Source of the DNA: Nakaseomyces glabratus
Taxonomy: Eukaryota > Ascomycota > Saccharomycetes > Saccharomycetales > Saccharomycetaceae
Assembly: GCF_010111755.1 (NCBI RefSeq)
Contig: NC_088959.1
Location: forward strand, 558,001 to 622,000
DNA: 64,000 bases
Reading direction: 5' to 3'
The translations under genes and the position numbers were made by a program. Shown here in pieces: positions 52,629-63,218 of the stretch. Position 1 is the first letter of the stretch. Each line of letters begins with the position of its first letter. The notes under the pieces are model-generated. The model saw only the letters and a list, made by a program, of their open reading frames with translations, was not told where the DNA came from and did no database searches.

Positions 52629-55600
52629 TTACCGAGCAAAACTCTTGAGATTAACAGTATGGTCATTGGCAGGTTGTTTGATATCTGTCTTTAATCCAGC
52701 CATAGTATCCAACGCTGCTTTTTGATCGTCATTTAAGGATGCAATTATTTCTTTCACTATAGTAGGCTCTAGACTTACAATTCTGTTCAATTCACGAATT
52801 GCTATATCCTTGTGGTTGGGGAAACTTTTAGCATGTGCAATGATGAAAAGTATTGCTATTGACACACTTTTGGAAAAGCTAGTCTTTTCATCTTTAGAAA
52901 TTGTTGTTGCAAAGTATACCACAAGACTTATTATAATATTTGCAGACACAGAGTTAATACTTCCCTTAACCACATCATTATACATCAAAGGTAATAACTT
53001 TCTTGTTAGATACGAGCAAGCGGGAAGACTATTGCTTTGTTTGAGAATGCTTCTGATAGCATGAGCAGTTAAATCAATGCTATTTTCATCCTTTAGGCCA
53101 GCTATCAAGTGGTCAGCAATTGTATCTAAGGTACTCTCGGCGATGGAATTGTAACCATTTGTTATCATTAATAAATACGTAGCCATTGATGATTCTGATG
53201 TAATAGAGTTTACCAACTGTTCTTCAAGAGAAAAATAAAATATGTCTAGCATTTTTTGTTCATTCGACTTAACAAGGTCTGTTATAATTGACTTTAAAAG
53301 AGGTAGTATCACTGGCACCAATGCTTCATTTGAATCTGAAAGAAATATACGTCCAATAACGAATAGCAGGCATGCATATAAGTCGAGCTTAAATATTGCA
53401 TCAAATGAAGGAATGTTCTGTTCTAAAACTTTAAACGTTTTTCTTAGCAGGTTTACTTCCATGCTGTTCAACTCTTTCCCCGAATTAGTAGTTTCTGATA
53501 CTGTATGTTGAACAAATGGTAGGAGGTCTTTTATAATTAGCATAATAAGCCTTAAAAGCTCATACATTTTATCAATCCCACTTAGAAACAGTTCATGAGT
53601 ATCATTAATTGAGATGTACTTTTTCATTAGACTATCTAAAATCTCAATTAGAAAAGTTTTCTCTTGAAGACTGCCTGTAGTTACTAACCTACTCAAGATA
53701 TCTGTAATCTCAGTATTCAGGTCCTCTTCAAAAATAAAATCTAAAGGTAGAGGGCATTTCAATATACAACTCAATACTCTTAAAACATCTAACTTGACTA
53801 AGGAGTTGTCGATGTTTCTTACGATCTCTTCAAAGCATTGAATTACCAGGATATATGTGAATCCTTCGAGTTCATTTTCATCCAAAGATTTTAAAACTAC
53901 CGATAGATCATGCTCCATTACACAGCTAATTCCTTGAATGAAGTTCAACCAAACAGAGTCATATAATTGTTTTTTATTAACAGATCCAGATTGTGACGTT
54001 TCTTTTGTAACTTGCTTTTTTTCCTCTTCATATTTAATCATGATATACTCTCTCAATGAAACAATCCAAAGAGGCACAAGAATAGGCCAATATTCCTTTG
54101 AGAATGATATTAGTTCCTTATCTTCGTTTACGTAAGCAGTTTGAACAATGTCAGCCCATGCGTTGAGTATACCCAACTCAATTTTTCTTTTGGCTTTTTG
54201 AGTTTGCACCTCAATACCCATCACTTTCATATTGGTTGTAGAGTCCGAGAAAAACGACAGTCCAGATACCAACAGTTTAGAAACTCTGGGGAGGTTGCCT
54301 AGTGGGATTACATCAGAAGTTATCAAGTCACCAGCAACTTCAATGGCAAGTCTAATAACCTCTGGTGAACTACCCCAATTAAATGATGGCATTATTGCAC
54401 TTGTAATCTGTGCCTCTTGAATTCCCAATACATAGTCATTTGTATCTGCGTCTTTAATGTATGCATATCTTGTTAATAATAACTTGATGATATTAAGACC
54501 TCCTAATCTCATTTCTTCATTGGAAATAGATGATAGTTGATGAGCTAACTTGATCAAAGTTGGTATTTGTTCTCGGATATTTTCCTGTATAGAATCTGAG
54601 CTGAAGCCTTCATGACAAACTTGTAATATCATTCTCGTTAGCACTTTCCTAAAACGCCAATGAATATGATCGTTGGTAACTTCTTTTCCACTAGTTTCAT
54701 TTACCTCATTTGCGAATCCTTCACTGTATTCCTTATTGGATTTATAATTCTCGCTATCCTTATCTAATTTCTGTGCTCTTTTGGCAATGTTAGAATCCTC
54801 AAATAGCCTGTCGGCGGAAGTGTTAAATATCTTAACTAGCTTTGCCAGCCAGTTCGGAATCTCCGACATGGTATTCAGCAGATATTCCTCGAAATATGAT
54901 ATGACTATTTCATTCGATGGGAATAAATTGAGGATACGCCAGGTAACAACTTCAAGCTTCTCGGGAAGCAAGCTGCCCTTCTGTAACCTAATCAATTGTG
55001 TAACAATTTCCAGAACTTTCAAGCAAGCTGTGGTACTAGCAGAACTAGGGAATACTTCGTTATTAATAGTTAGAGCTGAATTGAATACATTTGATCCAAT
55101 ACCAATGGAAATATTGTTGTCCAATATATCTGTAATTATTTTAATAAACAAATTATCTTTTAGAAGACCAACAACTTTGAATGTCGATATATTTTCGTAA
55201 ATTTTTAGCGCCATATATTGTGATACAATATCATTCGAAAGCAATAAGGAGACAGATAATTCTTTAAATATTTCACTTTCGATTTCATTTAAGAATGATA
55301 AATTTGGTCCAAGTATCTCAGTGATGGTGCAAGTAATTTCACCCACTAAATGATGGCTGTTGTATTCACTAAAGTAATTGGCATTTATTATTGAAGAACC
55401 AAAAATCCCATATTTATCTGTTAGGAGAATCTCATCCAGCAACTCTAAAATAGTACCAGTTTCTGACGTGTCTAGCTGATAGTGTTTTTCTAGGAATATA
55501 TTTAAAGCCTTAAGTGACCAATAATGAACAACTGGATGAGGGTCTTTGATTAAAGTTTTTATAACGTCAAGTATAGTAGAAAAAAAGGATGCTTGTAGAG

Positions 55601-58574
55601 TGTACTTGTATATATTTGCCAGCGACAATATCTCAAACGTTCTTAAGTAAGGTTCATCTGTTTCCGCTATTTGGTTTATAATCTTAGCCGTTTGATCATT
55701 TAATAAGGCTTTCGCATCTTCCTCATTAACACCTCGGCACATCGCCGCAATAATTAGGCCAACACAGTTAGCTTTCTTAGTTGCAATATAGCTATCATTA
55801 AAAAACTCTATTTTCCTAATAGACTCCAAAAGTAGCTGGCCAACATCATTGTCTAATGTAAGATTGCTGTTATGAATGTGTGTTAGAGTATCATGTAATG
55901 TTGTACATACATTTGCAGATACAGCTACACTTCTCATTGGAACAGTCATTTTTGAAAACATGGAAAGGTTTAATGATTCAATAACAGAGTATTGGATTTT
56001 TCTATTCAAATACGGAAAGACTGTTGCAAATAACTCCATTGAAGAGTCGATCAGAGATGTTGTGACCCTTACAACATCGTGGTCCAAAGGAGGTAAGTTC
56101 TTGTACAGCATCGAAAGTGAATCAAATAAAATTGTTGGAGATACAGCTCTTTTCACTTCAAACTCGTATGGCTGAAACCAATGTTTGATGTCAGTATATT
56201 TTAATTCTGACATTGGATACTCTATTGATTCTTTACCATTTTGATCATCGAATATCTTGCTTGATAGCCCATATGCAAAAGGATCACTCTGTCTTAGTAA
56301 TGAAGATACACTGTAATCAACTACAGGATCTTTATCATCATCCTTACTATCAGATTTTTTTCCACCAATTTTCTTGACAGAATTTAGTATGGATGTTGTT
56401 TTCATGGTGTATAAGTTCACATCTGAGAAGTTTCTTAGGATCAATATTAATAACGAGCTGTTAAAATCAGATTTAATAAACTTTCTTAGACAAAGATAAA
56501 CTTGAAGTATCCTATGTTCATTTTGAATCAAAGCGTTATCAATATTTTTTGATTTAGTTGAAACTGAATGATTGAAGTTGGAGCATTTTGTTAGGAGATA
56601 TGAAACTTGATTTGCGAGATCTTCATCAATTTTGCAATTATTCAAAAATGAAATCAGGCAAGCCATTGCATGGTTCCTTATCTCTAGGTTTTTGTATAAC
56701 TCGTCCTCAGAATTATAGGAAAATGTATGAGTTAGCAAGACTTTCCAGAATAACTGCAACTGAGGTTTTTGCATGTTAATGTATTGTTCATCGGGGTAAT
56801 TCATTAGACCGGTCATTAGTATCCAGCAAATAAGCCCTTTAAAATAAACATCCCCATTGGTAGTGGTAGTGTGATTTTTTATATACGATGTTGCAAATAC
56901 TGTAATGCGCATTATTAGTTCGTAAGGAACGAAATCACTATCACATATCTTTATAAGGTTTGCAATCATATAAGCAAGACCATGATTAACTGAAAAATCA
57001 AAATTTTCAGTGTTTTCGAAGTTTTTGGTCAATGCTGTCAATCCCTTCTCGATTACATCACTGATGAAACTAGGAAACTGTTTTAAAAAAGTAACAAACG
57101 TCTCAGTTGAGAATATTCTCAGGGCAAATATGTTACTTACCACAAGCTCTTCTAAGGCATCTTTCATTTTGAGTGCAAGAGATTTGTCGGTTGCAAAGGT
57201 CGAAGAGAGATCTTCTAACAATAACGTCAAAAGATTTAACTGAACCATTGTGGCCCATTGATTTTCGACTGATTGCGATAGAGTCTTAATAACCTCTTCA
57301 GTGCCTCCTTCAGAATCATCGGTTTTAATAGCTACAATATTAAGTAGCATTTGGCATTTGCTAGATTCGCCAATTCTGGGTAGAAATATTCTATGCATAT
57401 ATGTGAAATATCTCATATACCTCGATAATGAGTCTAGATGCTTCTTTTTTATATTATAATCAAGGAAAATTGTAGACAAATGTTTAACGATTTTTAGATA
57501 GTTTGTCCCCTTCAAATAGCTGTGGTTCACGTTGTTATTCAGACTAATGAAATGAATTAGGGACTCAAAACAACCAGACTTTATATCCCTGGATTTTGAT
57601 TCACAAAATAATTGCACATAAAAGTCTAGCGCATCCTCTAAAGATATTAATTGTTTTGAAAAATGTAAAGAAAACAAGATATCAGCAATTGTTCTCGCAA
57701 ATACGATTCTTGTTTTATCATTAGAAAAAGCATAAATTCCCATGATACTTACACATAATTTTGAATGGATATGCTCCAATAAATCATTTTTATGTTCTTT
57801 AATGTAAGTATCAGAAGTGTAATGATGGGACCAGATGTCTAATAGAGAAGCTATAAACTCGATTGGATACTCTTGATTATCGGTCGCCATAGAATCAAAT
57901 ATAGATTTCGAGAACTTAGATATTTTTGCGTAAATCTGTTGGTCTACATCTCTTTCATTTGCAAACCGTACTACACGGTTTATTAATTGCATTAGCGTTG
58001 TCATATAAGTCGCATGTCTGTATTTCGATTTCTCAATGTTCTTTTTTAAGCATTTTAATGCGGTGGTCATAATTATAGGTGCCAATGTGGATAAATCCTT
58101 CGGAAATGTTTCATTCATCTGGATCAAAATTGTTGAGGCAATGTCTTTTGCGATACTGTGAGTTGATGATTTGCTACTCGATAGCTTCTTCTTTTTCTTT
58201 TTGTCAGAATCATCTTCAGTACTACAAACTATCTCGTCATTCAATATTTTAGTCAGTAACTCCGCCATATCAAAAATAGCTCCTCCTTCTTCATCTTGCA
58301 GTAATTTGAGAAGTAGTGTGCATAGGTATGACAGCTTTAAAATAACCAAGTGAGAGTTTTGATTTTCTTCTGACTCTAAGCTAGTTGAGTATTTGATATA
58401 TTCGGTAATTTCATTCTTCTTTATTTTAATTGTTTCCATATCCTCTGTAGATATGATCTTCGACTCGTCATCTAAGGTCGCAGCATACTCGATACAATCA
58501 ATTGTCCACTTCATCAAGGTGGAATTGAGATCATTGCTTGCTCTAATAAGTTCCAATAGACTTTGAGCTGCCAT
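52629..58574 (-). CDS. LAA1: AP-1 accessory protein Laa1 (large HEAT-repeat protein)
   Basis: The 1981-residue protein matches Laa1 (2014 residues), a HEATR5-family protein that binds the AP-1 clathrin adaptor and helps recruit it to trans-Golgi and endosomal membranes with Laa2. The whole length is helical, with repeated HEAT-like patterns and no catalytic motif. A lysine run near 126-130 (KKKKKK) and an acidic linker interrupt the N-terminal part. ATG at 58572-58574, giving MAAQSLLELIRASNDLN. Its place beside NUC1, PEX2 and CBP1 reproduces the S. cerevisiae YJL207-YJL210 block. It is the largest gene of the window. Confidence 0.94.
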   Translation of the reverse strand: MAAQSLLELIRASNDLNSTLMKWTIDCIEYAATLDDESKIISTEDMETIKIKKNEITEYIKYSTSLESEENQNSHLVILKLSYLCTLLLKLLQDEEGGAIFDMAELLTKILNDEIVCSTEDDSDKKKKKKLSSSKSSTHSIAKDIASTILIQMNETFPKDLSTLAPIIMTTALKCLKKNIEKSKYRHATYMTTLMQLINRVVRFANERDVDQQIYAKISKFSKSIFDSMATDNQEYPIEFIASLLDIWSHHYTSDTYIKEHKNDLLEHIHSKLCVSIMGIYAFSNDKTRIVFARTIADILFSLHFSKQLISLEDALDFYVQLFCESKSRDIKSGCFESLIHFISLNNNVNHSYLKGTNYLKIVKHLSTIFLDYNIKKKHLDSLSRYMRYFTYMHRIFLPRIGESSKCQMLLNIVAIKTDDSEGGTEEVIKTLSQSVENQWATMVQLNLLTLLLEDLSSTFATDKSLALKMKDALEELVVSNIFALRIFSTETFVTFLKQFPSFISDVIEKGLTALTKNFENTENFDFSVNHGLAYMIANLIKICDSDFVPYELIMRITVFATSYIKNHTTTTNGDVYFKGLICWILMTGLMNYPDEQYINMQKPQLQLFWKVLLTHTFSYNSEDELYKNLEIRNHAMACLISFLNNCKIDEDLANQVSYLLTKCSNFNHSVSTKSKNIDNALIQNEHRILQVYLCLRKFIKSDFNSSLLILILRNFSDVNLYTMKTTSILNSVKKIGGKKSDSKDDDKDPVVDYSVSSLLRQSDPFAYGLSSKIFDDQNGKESIEYPMSELKYTDIKHWFQPYEFEVKRAVSPTILFDSLSMLYKNLPPLDHDVVRVTTSLIDSSMELFATVFPYLNRKIQYSVIESLNLSMFSKMTVPMRSVAVSANVCTTLHDTLTHIHNSNLTLDNDVGQLLLESIRKIEFFNDSYIATKKANCVGLIIAAMCRGVNEEDAKALLNDQTAKIINQIAETDEPYLRTFEILSLANIYKYTLQASFFSTILDVIKTLIKDPHPVVHYWSLKALNIFLEKHYQLDTSETGTILELLDEILLTDKYGIFGSSIINANYFSEYNSHHLVGEITCTITEILGPNLSFLNEIESEIFKELSVSLLLSNDIVSQYMALKIYENISTFKVVGLLKDNLFIKIITDILDNNISIGIGSNVFNSALTINNEVFPSSASTTACLKVLEIVTQLIRLQKGSLLPEKLEVVTWRILNLFPSNEIVISYFEEYLLNTMSEIPNWLAKLVKIFNTSADRLFEDSNIAKRAQKLDKDSENYKSNKEYSEGFANEVNETSGKEVTNDHIHWRFRKVLTRMILQVCHEGFSSDSIQENIREQIPTLIKLAHQLSSISNEEMRLGGLNIIKLLLTRYAYIKDADTNDYVLGIQEAQITSAIMPSFNWGSSPEVIRLAIEVAGDLITSDVIPLGNLPRVSKLLVSGLSFFSDSTTNMKVMGIEVQTQKAKRKIELGILNAWADIVQTAYVNEDKELISFSKEYWPILVPLWIVSLREYIMIKYEEEKKQVTKETSQSGSVNKKQLYDSVWLNFIQGISCVMEHDLSVVLKSLDENELEGFTYILVIQCFEEIVRNIDNSLVKLDVLRVLSCILKCPLPLDFIFEEDLNTEITDILSRLVTTGSLQEKTFLIEILDSLMKKYISINDTHELFLSGIDKMYELLRLIMLIIKDLLPFVQHTVSETTNSGKELNSMEVNLLRKTFKVLEQNIPSFDAIFKLDLYACLLFVIGRIFLSDSNEALVPVILPLLKSIITDLVKSNEQKMLDIFYFSLEEQLVNSITSESSMATYLLMITNGYNSIAESTLDTIADHLIAGLKDENSIDLTAHAIRSILKQSNSLPACSYLTRKLLPLMYNDVVKGSINSVSANIIISLVVYFATTISKDEKTSFSKSVSIAILFIIAHAKSFPNHKDIAIRELNRIVSLEPTIVKEIIASLNDDQKAALDTMAGLKTDIKQPANDHTVNLKSFAR

Positions 58575-59627
58575 TTTATCTCGATATATTTTAATGTGTA
58601 ACTAATTTTTAGGCAGCAGTTGGAGAGGTACGTTATATGTATGCCCTTATTTTGAGCGTAGGTTGAAAGCCCTAATATTTAGAACCGGTTTATCTTGACG
58701 TTGTTGGAGTTACGGTTAAAACAAATGCAGTAAAAAGTTCTCAACTTATCGTAGAATTCTTATTGTCTGGTACTTTCTAGGCTCTACCTTCTAAAATAAA
58801 AGCATTCAATGGATTTTTTAGTTTATGGCTTCATACTGTTACATTGACGATAATTGTGATATATGGTTTGGTTCAGTGGTTTACGTGATCAATGACGGAA
58901 ATACTATACATCCTCATTTGAAGTTACAATTTATGTTGAACACGTATTTATTCATGAAACTGCCTTAAGAAGACGCTCCAAATCAACTATGAGGATACAT
59001 CTTCAAATTTCAGAGCTTTAATTTTTGATCGATCTTATATGGAGGTCATATTCGGAAGAAGTTGTTCATATTACAATTCAATGCAAGAGAAAAGCGTGGA
59101 CCGAAGTCATGATGATAGTAAATAATACTGTCAATTAAAGTCAAGTAGGCATATATAAACTACTGATTAATAAATATGGTTTTTGATTTTTGAATTAATT
59201 AAATAGTTGGAAAAAGCAATAAAATAAAAACTAACAAAACTAACAAACAATGATTGCAAATGGCGTGTAATGGAAGGGGGGGAAAAACAAATAAAACAAC
59301 ATGTTTCTATACTTCGTGACAATGCGTTTTGTTTCAGTTAAAATAAAAAATTAATAAACGATGAAATGGAAAAACAAAAAGGTCTAAATTTTAATATTAG
59401 AACCTTTTAACAAAAAATTGTAACCGCGAGTGTACAATAGATAAAGTGTGTAAAAAAATGTAATAAATCATAACTTTATAAGTTGTTCGTAACATTGGGT
59501 ATTTCTCTCAGAAATGCCCTTTGGACACTCGTGATAGTTCATGGCTTTCGTCTTTTCTGAGTAAAGTATTAAGAACTAATAGAGAAAAAATGAATAAATA
59601 AAAAAATGAATAAAAATCTGACTGTTT
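58575..59627. other. LAA1 promoter / RPM2 3' region, likely synteny breakpoint
   Basis: 1.05 kb of AT-rich DNA between minus-strand genes whose S. cerevisiae counterparts are on different chromosomes (X and XIII). It includes a G run at about 59277-59283 and several A tracts. No gene or RNA is recognised. Confidence 0.55.
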
Positions 59628-62600
59628 TCATGAATATGCGATATTTTCTTTGAATTTGATAGTGGAGGGAATATAATTTGTTTCTAGGAATATCTTAAAA
59701 GTTCTTGCCTTTTGGACGTTTTCTTGATCATTTCTGTCTGCAAAAGAAAAGGCGATCTGGTCAATTATTGAATTCAATTCATTCATATTGAAAGGATAAG
59801 TAATGCCTTCGTTTAAATATAAAATTCTTACCTTATCATCCAGATAAAAGGATTCGACAATGTTGTTGAATAGTGCATCAATGGCAAATGGATCAATTGC
59901 GCTCCAAATGCTAACCAACTGGTGAATTTGACGATTTGACAAAATCGGCAATTTTAAATAAGCCTTGAACCTCAATAAACTTTGTAGTTTAGTTCTAAAA
60001 ACTTCTTGAATGCTACCATCTATATTTCCAAAAAAGGAAACTGCATCATCCAAATTATTGAACATTTGAGACAAAAGCTCATTTTTTACACTTGGAAGAT
60101 TGATTTCGCTGCTTTGTAGCTTACCAGAACTTCTAACCATATCAAACACAGATAGAATTCCAGCAAATGAGTTCTGAGTAGATAAAATATTAGCTAACTG
60201 TAAGGTATTCTCAGGTGCGTTATGCATAGCTACATCGCACTCAAAACTCTTTAAGAAATTTGCAAAACTGAAGAGGTCCATTGTCTTATGGGGAGTGCGC
60301 AAATTGCTAGAGCGAACCACTTCGATCGCACTATCAATTTGACCATTGTTGATCAAATATTCGACTTGTAGATCAAGGCCATTAGATCCCAAGGTATCTC
60401 TGTATTTATCGAAAAGTGCCAAAAATGATCCATAATCGCCAGTCCTTATAAATGACTTTAAGAGAACGTTCAAATCCAAAACAGGACATGATTTATTATA
60501 CTCAATAATTTCTTGGTAACATTTTTCTTTAAACAATTGACCATATATGTATTTGATAGTTTCTTTACGTTCTGCTTGAACTGCAATGCCTCTGAATTTT
60601 TCAGGGAAGTTGATTCTATTAACAACTACTTCAATATTACCACAATTTTTAATGAAGTTCACCATTGATGAGTCTCTCATATTTGGTAGGATATATTTGA
60701 TGGATTTCTCGTCAGTCAATAATAAGTTGGTTAATTCGGTTGAGGTTGCGTGGAATGCAAGGATGTTGGAGATGTATTTGCATTCATCTACTTCATCAAT
60801 TGGTAATTGCTTTAAGATCTGTCTGCAAATATGTAGATCAGACATGTTATTTGATAATAAAGTCTTGTAAGTATCATAATCGAAACAATAGCCATCGTCC
60901 AATAGCTTTTTGTACTCTTTGATTCCTGTCGATGGAGATACTCTAATCATTGACCCTAAGGATAGTGGGTAGGACTTGTCCCAATCACCAGGATGAGAGA
61001 AGTAGTTGATTAGGTTTTCAGGAGCATCAATTAATCTTAGTGCTTCGCATGTCGTTTCGCTGATATGGTTGGGATCAAAATTCAAATTCATGTAGTTTGT
61101 ACATAAAGTTTGAAACTTTTCGATAACTCTCAACTTAAGTTGGGATAAGTGTTCATTATGCTCTACCAAAGGGAAAGTTTCGAAGTCAAGAAGTCTTGTA
61201 ACTAAAATGGCGTGCAACTGTATTAGCTTGGCATAGTTAGAGTGAGTTTTTGGACAATTCCAAGAGTTTTCAAATATAGATAAAAAGCCTTGGAAATTAA
61301 TTTTATTAGAGTCAACCAAGTGAAAGTTGCGGCAGGATTCTGTGAACAGATCCATTTCTGTGATCGCACTCTTCAAGCTTTGAGAAGCAAAATTATCTGC
61401 AATCGCATTAAAGAACATGAACACATCTTCAGGTTTCTCCGATTTTAGTAGTAGCTCACCTTGGTTTTGGATTAAACGTAATAGATAATCTTCTGGACAT
61501 TTGACTTCTTTCAAGTAAGCAAAAATGAATGGGTAAATACCTGTTTCAAAAGTAAATCCCTTAACAATGGCCTCTTCCAGAAGTTTTAATACAATTTGGG
61601 TGTCTTTTAATTGCAGAGCAAAATCCATCAATGAGTTTAATACGGATTCTAGGCCCATAGGGTACAATAAGTATTCTGATAAGTTTTCCCTATTTTCCTT
61701 GAACACTCTCCTCATTGGGAACATATATTCGTAAACCTTCTTTGTTAGACCCCAGTCCTGAAAGCAATTAGCCAGCAGAGTCAAATAAAACTCATAAGAA
61801 AATTCTGGGACCCAGGACAATCTGTTGAATTTTGACCATAAAATGTGGGCTTTGTTGCAGTCGATCTTACTGACTGAAATTATAAAGGTGGACAGCATAG
61901 TAGAGATATTTTCAGCTGAACCATTTTCGGCTCTAATCTTAGAAATGAATGTTTCCAAGAACTTGGAAGCCAAGTTCAGTTCACCACATTCGACTAAGCC
62001 GGAAACAAACATTGAGTATACTTTGTATTGATCTTCACGGATTGACATGTCAGTTGGGTCGTCAATCAACAACTGCCTGTAGTCTTCGTATAGTTTCTTG
62101 ATCGAGTCCAAATCGTTATTCAGGCGTGCGTAAGATAAACACGAAATGTAATAAAAGGAGTCCTTCTTGTAGTTTGGTAATATATTGATGTACTGTTGCA
62201 AAGCGGATAATTGAATGAAGGATGGGTACAAGTTTGTCGATAGCAAACAGTAGTTTATGACGTCGTTAGATAGGTTCATGTCCTTTGCAGCCATTATTGT
62301 CTGTAGCAGTTCACTACCGATCTTGTAGAAGTCGATACCGTTTCCATTTTTGTTCTTGAAGGCCACTATAGAGCTCTTGAATAACGTCTCTAGCACTATG
62401 TTGTAAATCTCTAAATTTGGCTTAATTCTATTAGTGATGATGTCCTGGTAGCAACTCAAGAGCTCGAAGACCTTGTTGTCTATATCAAGATCGTCCATTT
62501 CTCTGCGTGCCAAAGAGATCAGCACTTTTGTGAGGACTTCGCGGTCCTGGATGGCGATGCCGTTGCGCTTCAGGGACTTATAGAGGGCGTTTATGATGTT

Positions 62601-63218
62601 GTAATTGCCCTTTACGAAGTGTTTGTTGATCTGGTCTATGTGTGTGCTCAGGTAAGTCTGTGGGTTCAAGTCATCGTCGGTGTCCTTCTCCCAGTTGTAT
62701 TCCTTCTCCAGCTCCAGCAGGTCTGCGGTTTGCAGTGCCTCCGCTGGTGTGAAGTGGGCCGCTGAGGCGCGGCTCTCGATGTTAGTGGCATTGCTAATGA
62801 ATCTCTTCTGCACGAACTGAGTCTTGCTGTTGTCGTTCCTCTTGCACAGACCCACCATGCGCTTGTTCTTGCTCTTGTGCTTGCGCCCGCCGAGAGTGAG
62901 GTCTGTACCGTCGCCGGTGGCCACATTAGCCGTCACGGCGCTCGCAGCGTTCACAGCGTTGGAGTCGTCGTGGTCGTGGTGCAGCGCCAGCACACACTCG
63001 AGGTTGTTGAAGTTGTTGTTCGCGACCACCGCGGGGTGCAGCGCAGTGGACGCACCGACTTCCTCCGGCACCACATGGTGCAGCACCTGCCTGTTCCGCA
63101 TCTGCTGGTAGTAGTAGTACCCGTTGTCGAAGAAACTCGTCGACGACTGCGCAGCAGTCGCCGTCGAGTGGTGGTAGCCCTTGGCGTACAACTTGTACTT
63201 GAACGACTTGAACGCCAT
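59628..63218 (-). CDS. RPM2: mitochondrial RNase P protein subunit Rpm2
   Basis: The 1196-residue protein matches Rpm2 (1202 residues), the protein subunit of yeast mitochondrial RNase P, which matures tRNA 5' ends with the mtDNA-encoded RNA; it also has nuclear and P-body roles. The start MAFKSFKYKLYAKGYH with a following TSFF segment is characteristic, and the basic, Ser/Thr-rich N-terminus fits a mitochondrial presequence. Residues 30-150 are low-complexity and rich in His, Asn and Ala. The remainder is helical and PPR-like. ATG at 63216-63218, stop TGA. The first ~700 coding bases are strikingly GC-rich against an AT-rich remainder. Confidence 0.93.
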   Translation of the reverse strand: MAFKSFKYKLYAKGYHHSTATAAQSSTSFFDNGYYYYQQMRNRQVLHHVVPEEVGASTALHPAVVANNNFNNLECVLALHHDHDDSNAVNAASAVTANVATGDGTDLTLGGRKHKSKNKRMVGLCKRNDNSKTQFVQKRFISNATNIESRASAAHFTPAEALQTADLLELEKEYNWEKDTDDDLNPQTYLSTHIDQINKHFVKGNYNIINALYKSLKRNGIAIQDREVLTKVLISLARREMDDLDIDNKVFELLSCYQDIITNRIKPNLEIYNIVLETLFKSSIVAFKNKNGNGIDFYKIGSELLQTIMAAKDMNLSNDVINYCLLSTNLYPSFIQLSALQQYINILPNYKKDSFYYISCLSYARLNNDLDSIKKLYEDYRQLLIDDPTDMSIREDQYKVYSMFVSGLVECGELNLASKFLETFISKIRAENGSAENISTMLSTFIISVSKIDCNKAHILWSKFNRLSWVPEFSYEFYLTLLANCFQDWGLTKKVYEYMFPMRRVFKENRENLSEYLLYPMGLESVLNSLMDFALQLKDTQIVLKLLEEAIVKGFTFETGIYPFIFAYLKEVKCPEDYLLRLIQNQGELLLKSEKPEDVFMFFNAIADNFASQSLKSAITEMDLFTESCRNFHLVDSNKINFQGFLSIFENSWNCPKTHSNYAKLIQLHAILVTRLLDFETFPLVEHNEHLSQLKLRVIEKFQTLCTNYMNLNFDPNHISETTCEALRLIDAPENLINYFSHPGDWDKSYPLSLGSMIRVSPSTGIKEYKKLLDDGYCFDYDTYKTLLSNNMSDLHICRQILKQLPIDEVDECKYISNILAFHATSTELTNLLLTDEKSIKYILPNMRDSSMVNFIKNCGNIEVVVNRINFPEKFRGIAVQAERKETIKYIYGQLFKEKCYQEIIEYNKSCPVLDLNVLLKSFIRTGDYGSFLALFDKYRDTLGSNGLDLQVEYLINNGQIDSAIEVVRSSNLRTPHKTMDLFSFANFLKSFECDVAMHNAPENTLQLANILSTQNSFAGILSVFDMVRSSGKLQSSEINLPSVKNELLSQMFNNLDDAVSFFGNIDGSIQEVFRTKLQSLLRFKAYLKLPILSNRQIHQLVSIWSAIDPFAIDALFNNIVESFYLDDKVRILYLNEGITYPFNMNELNSIIDQIAFSFADRNDQENVQKARTFKIFLETNYIPSTIKFKENIAYS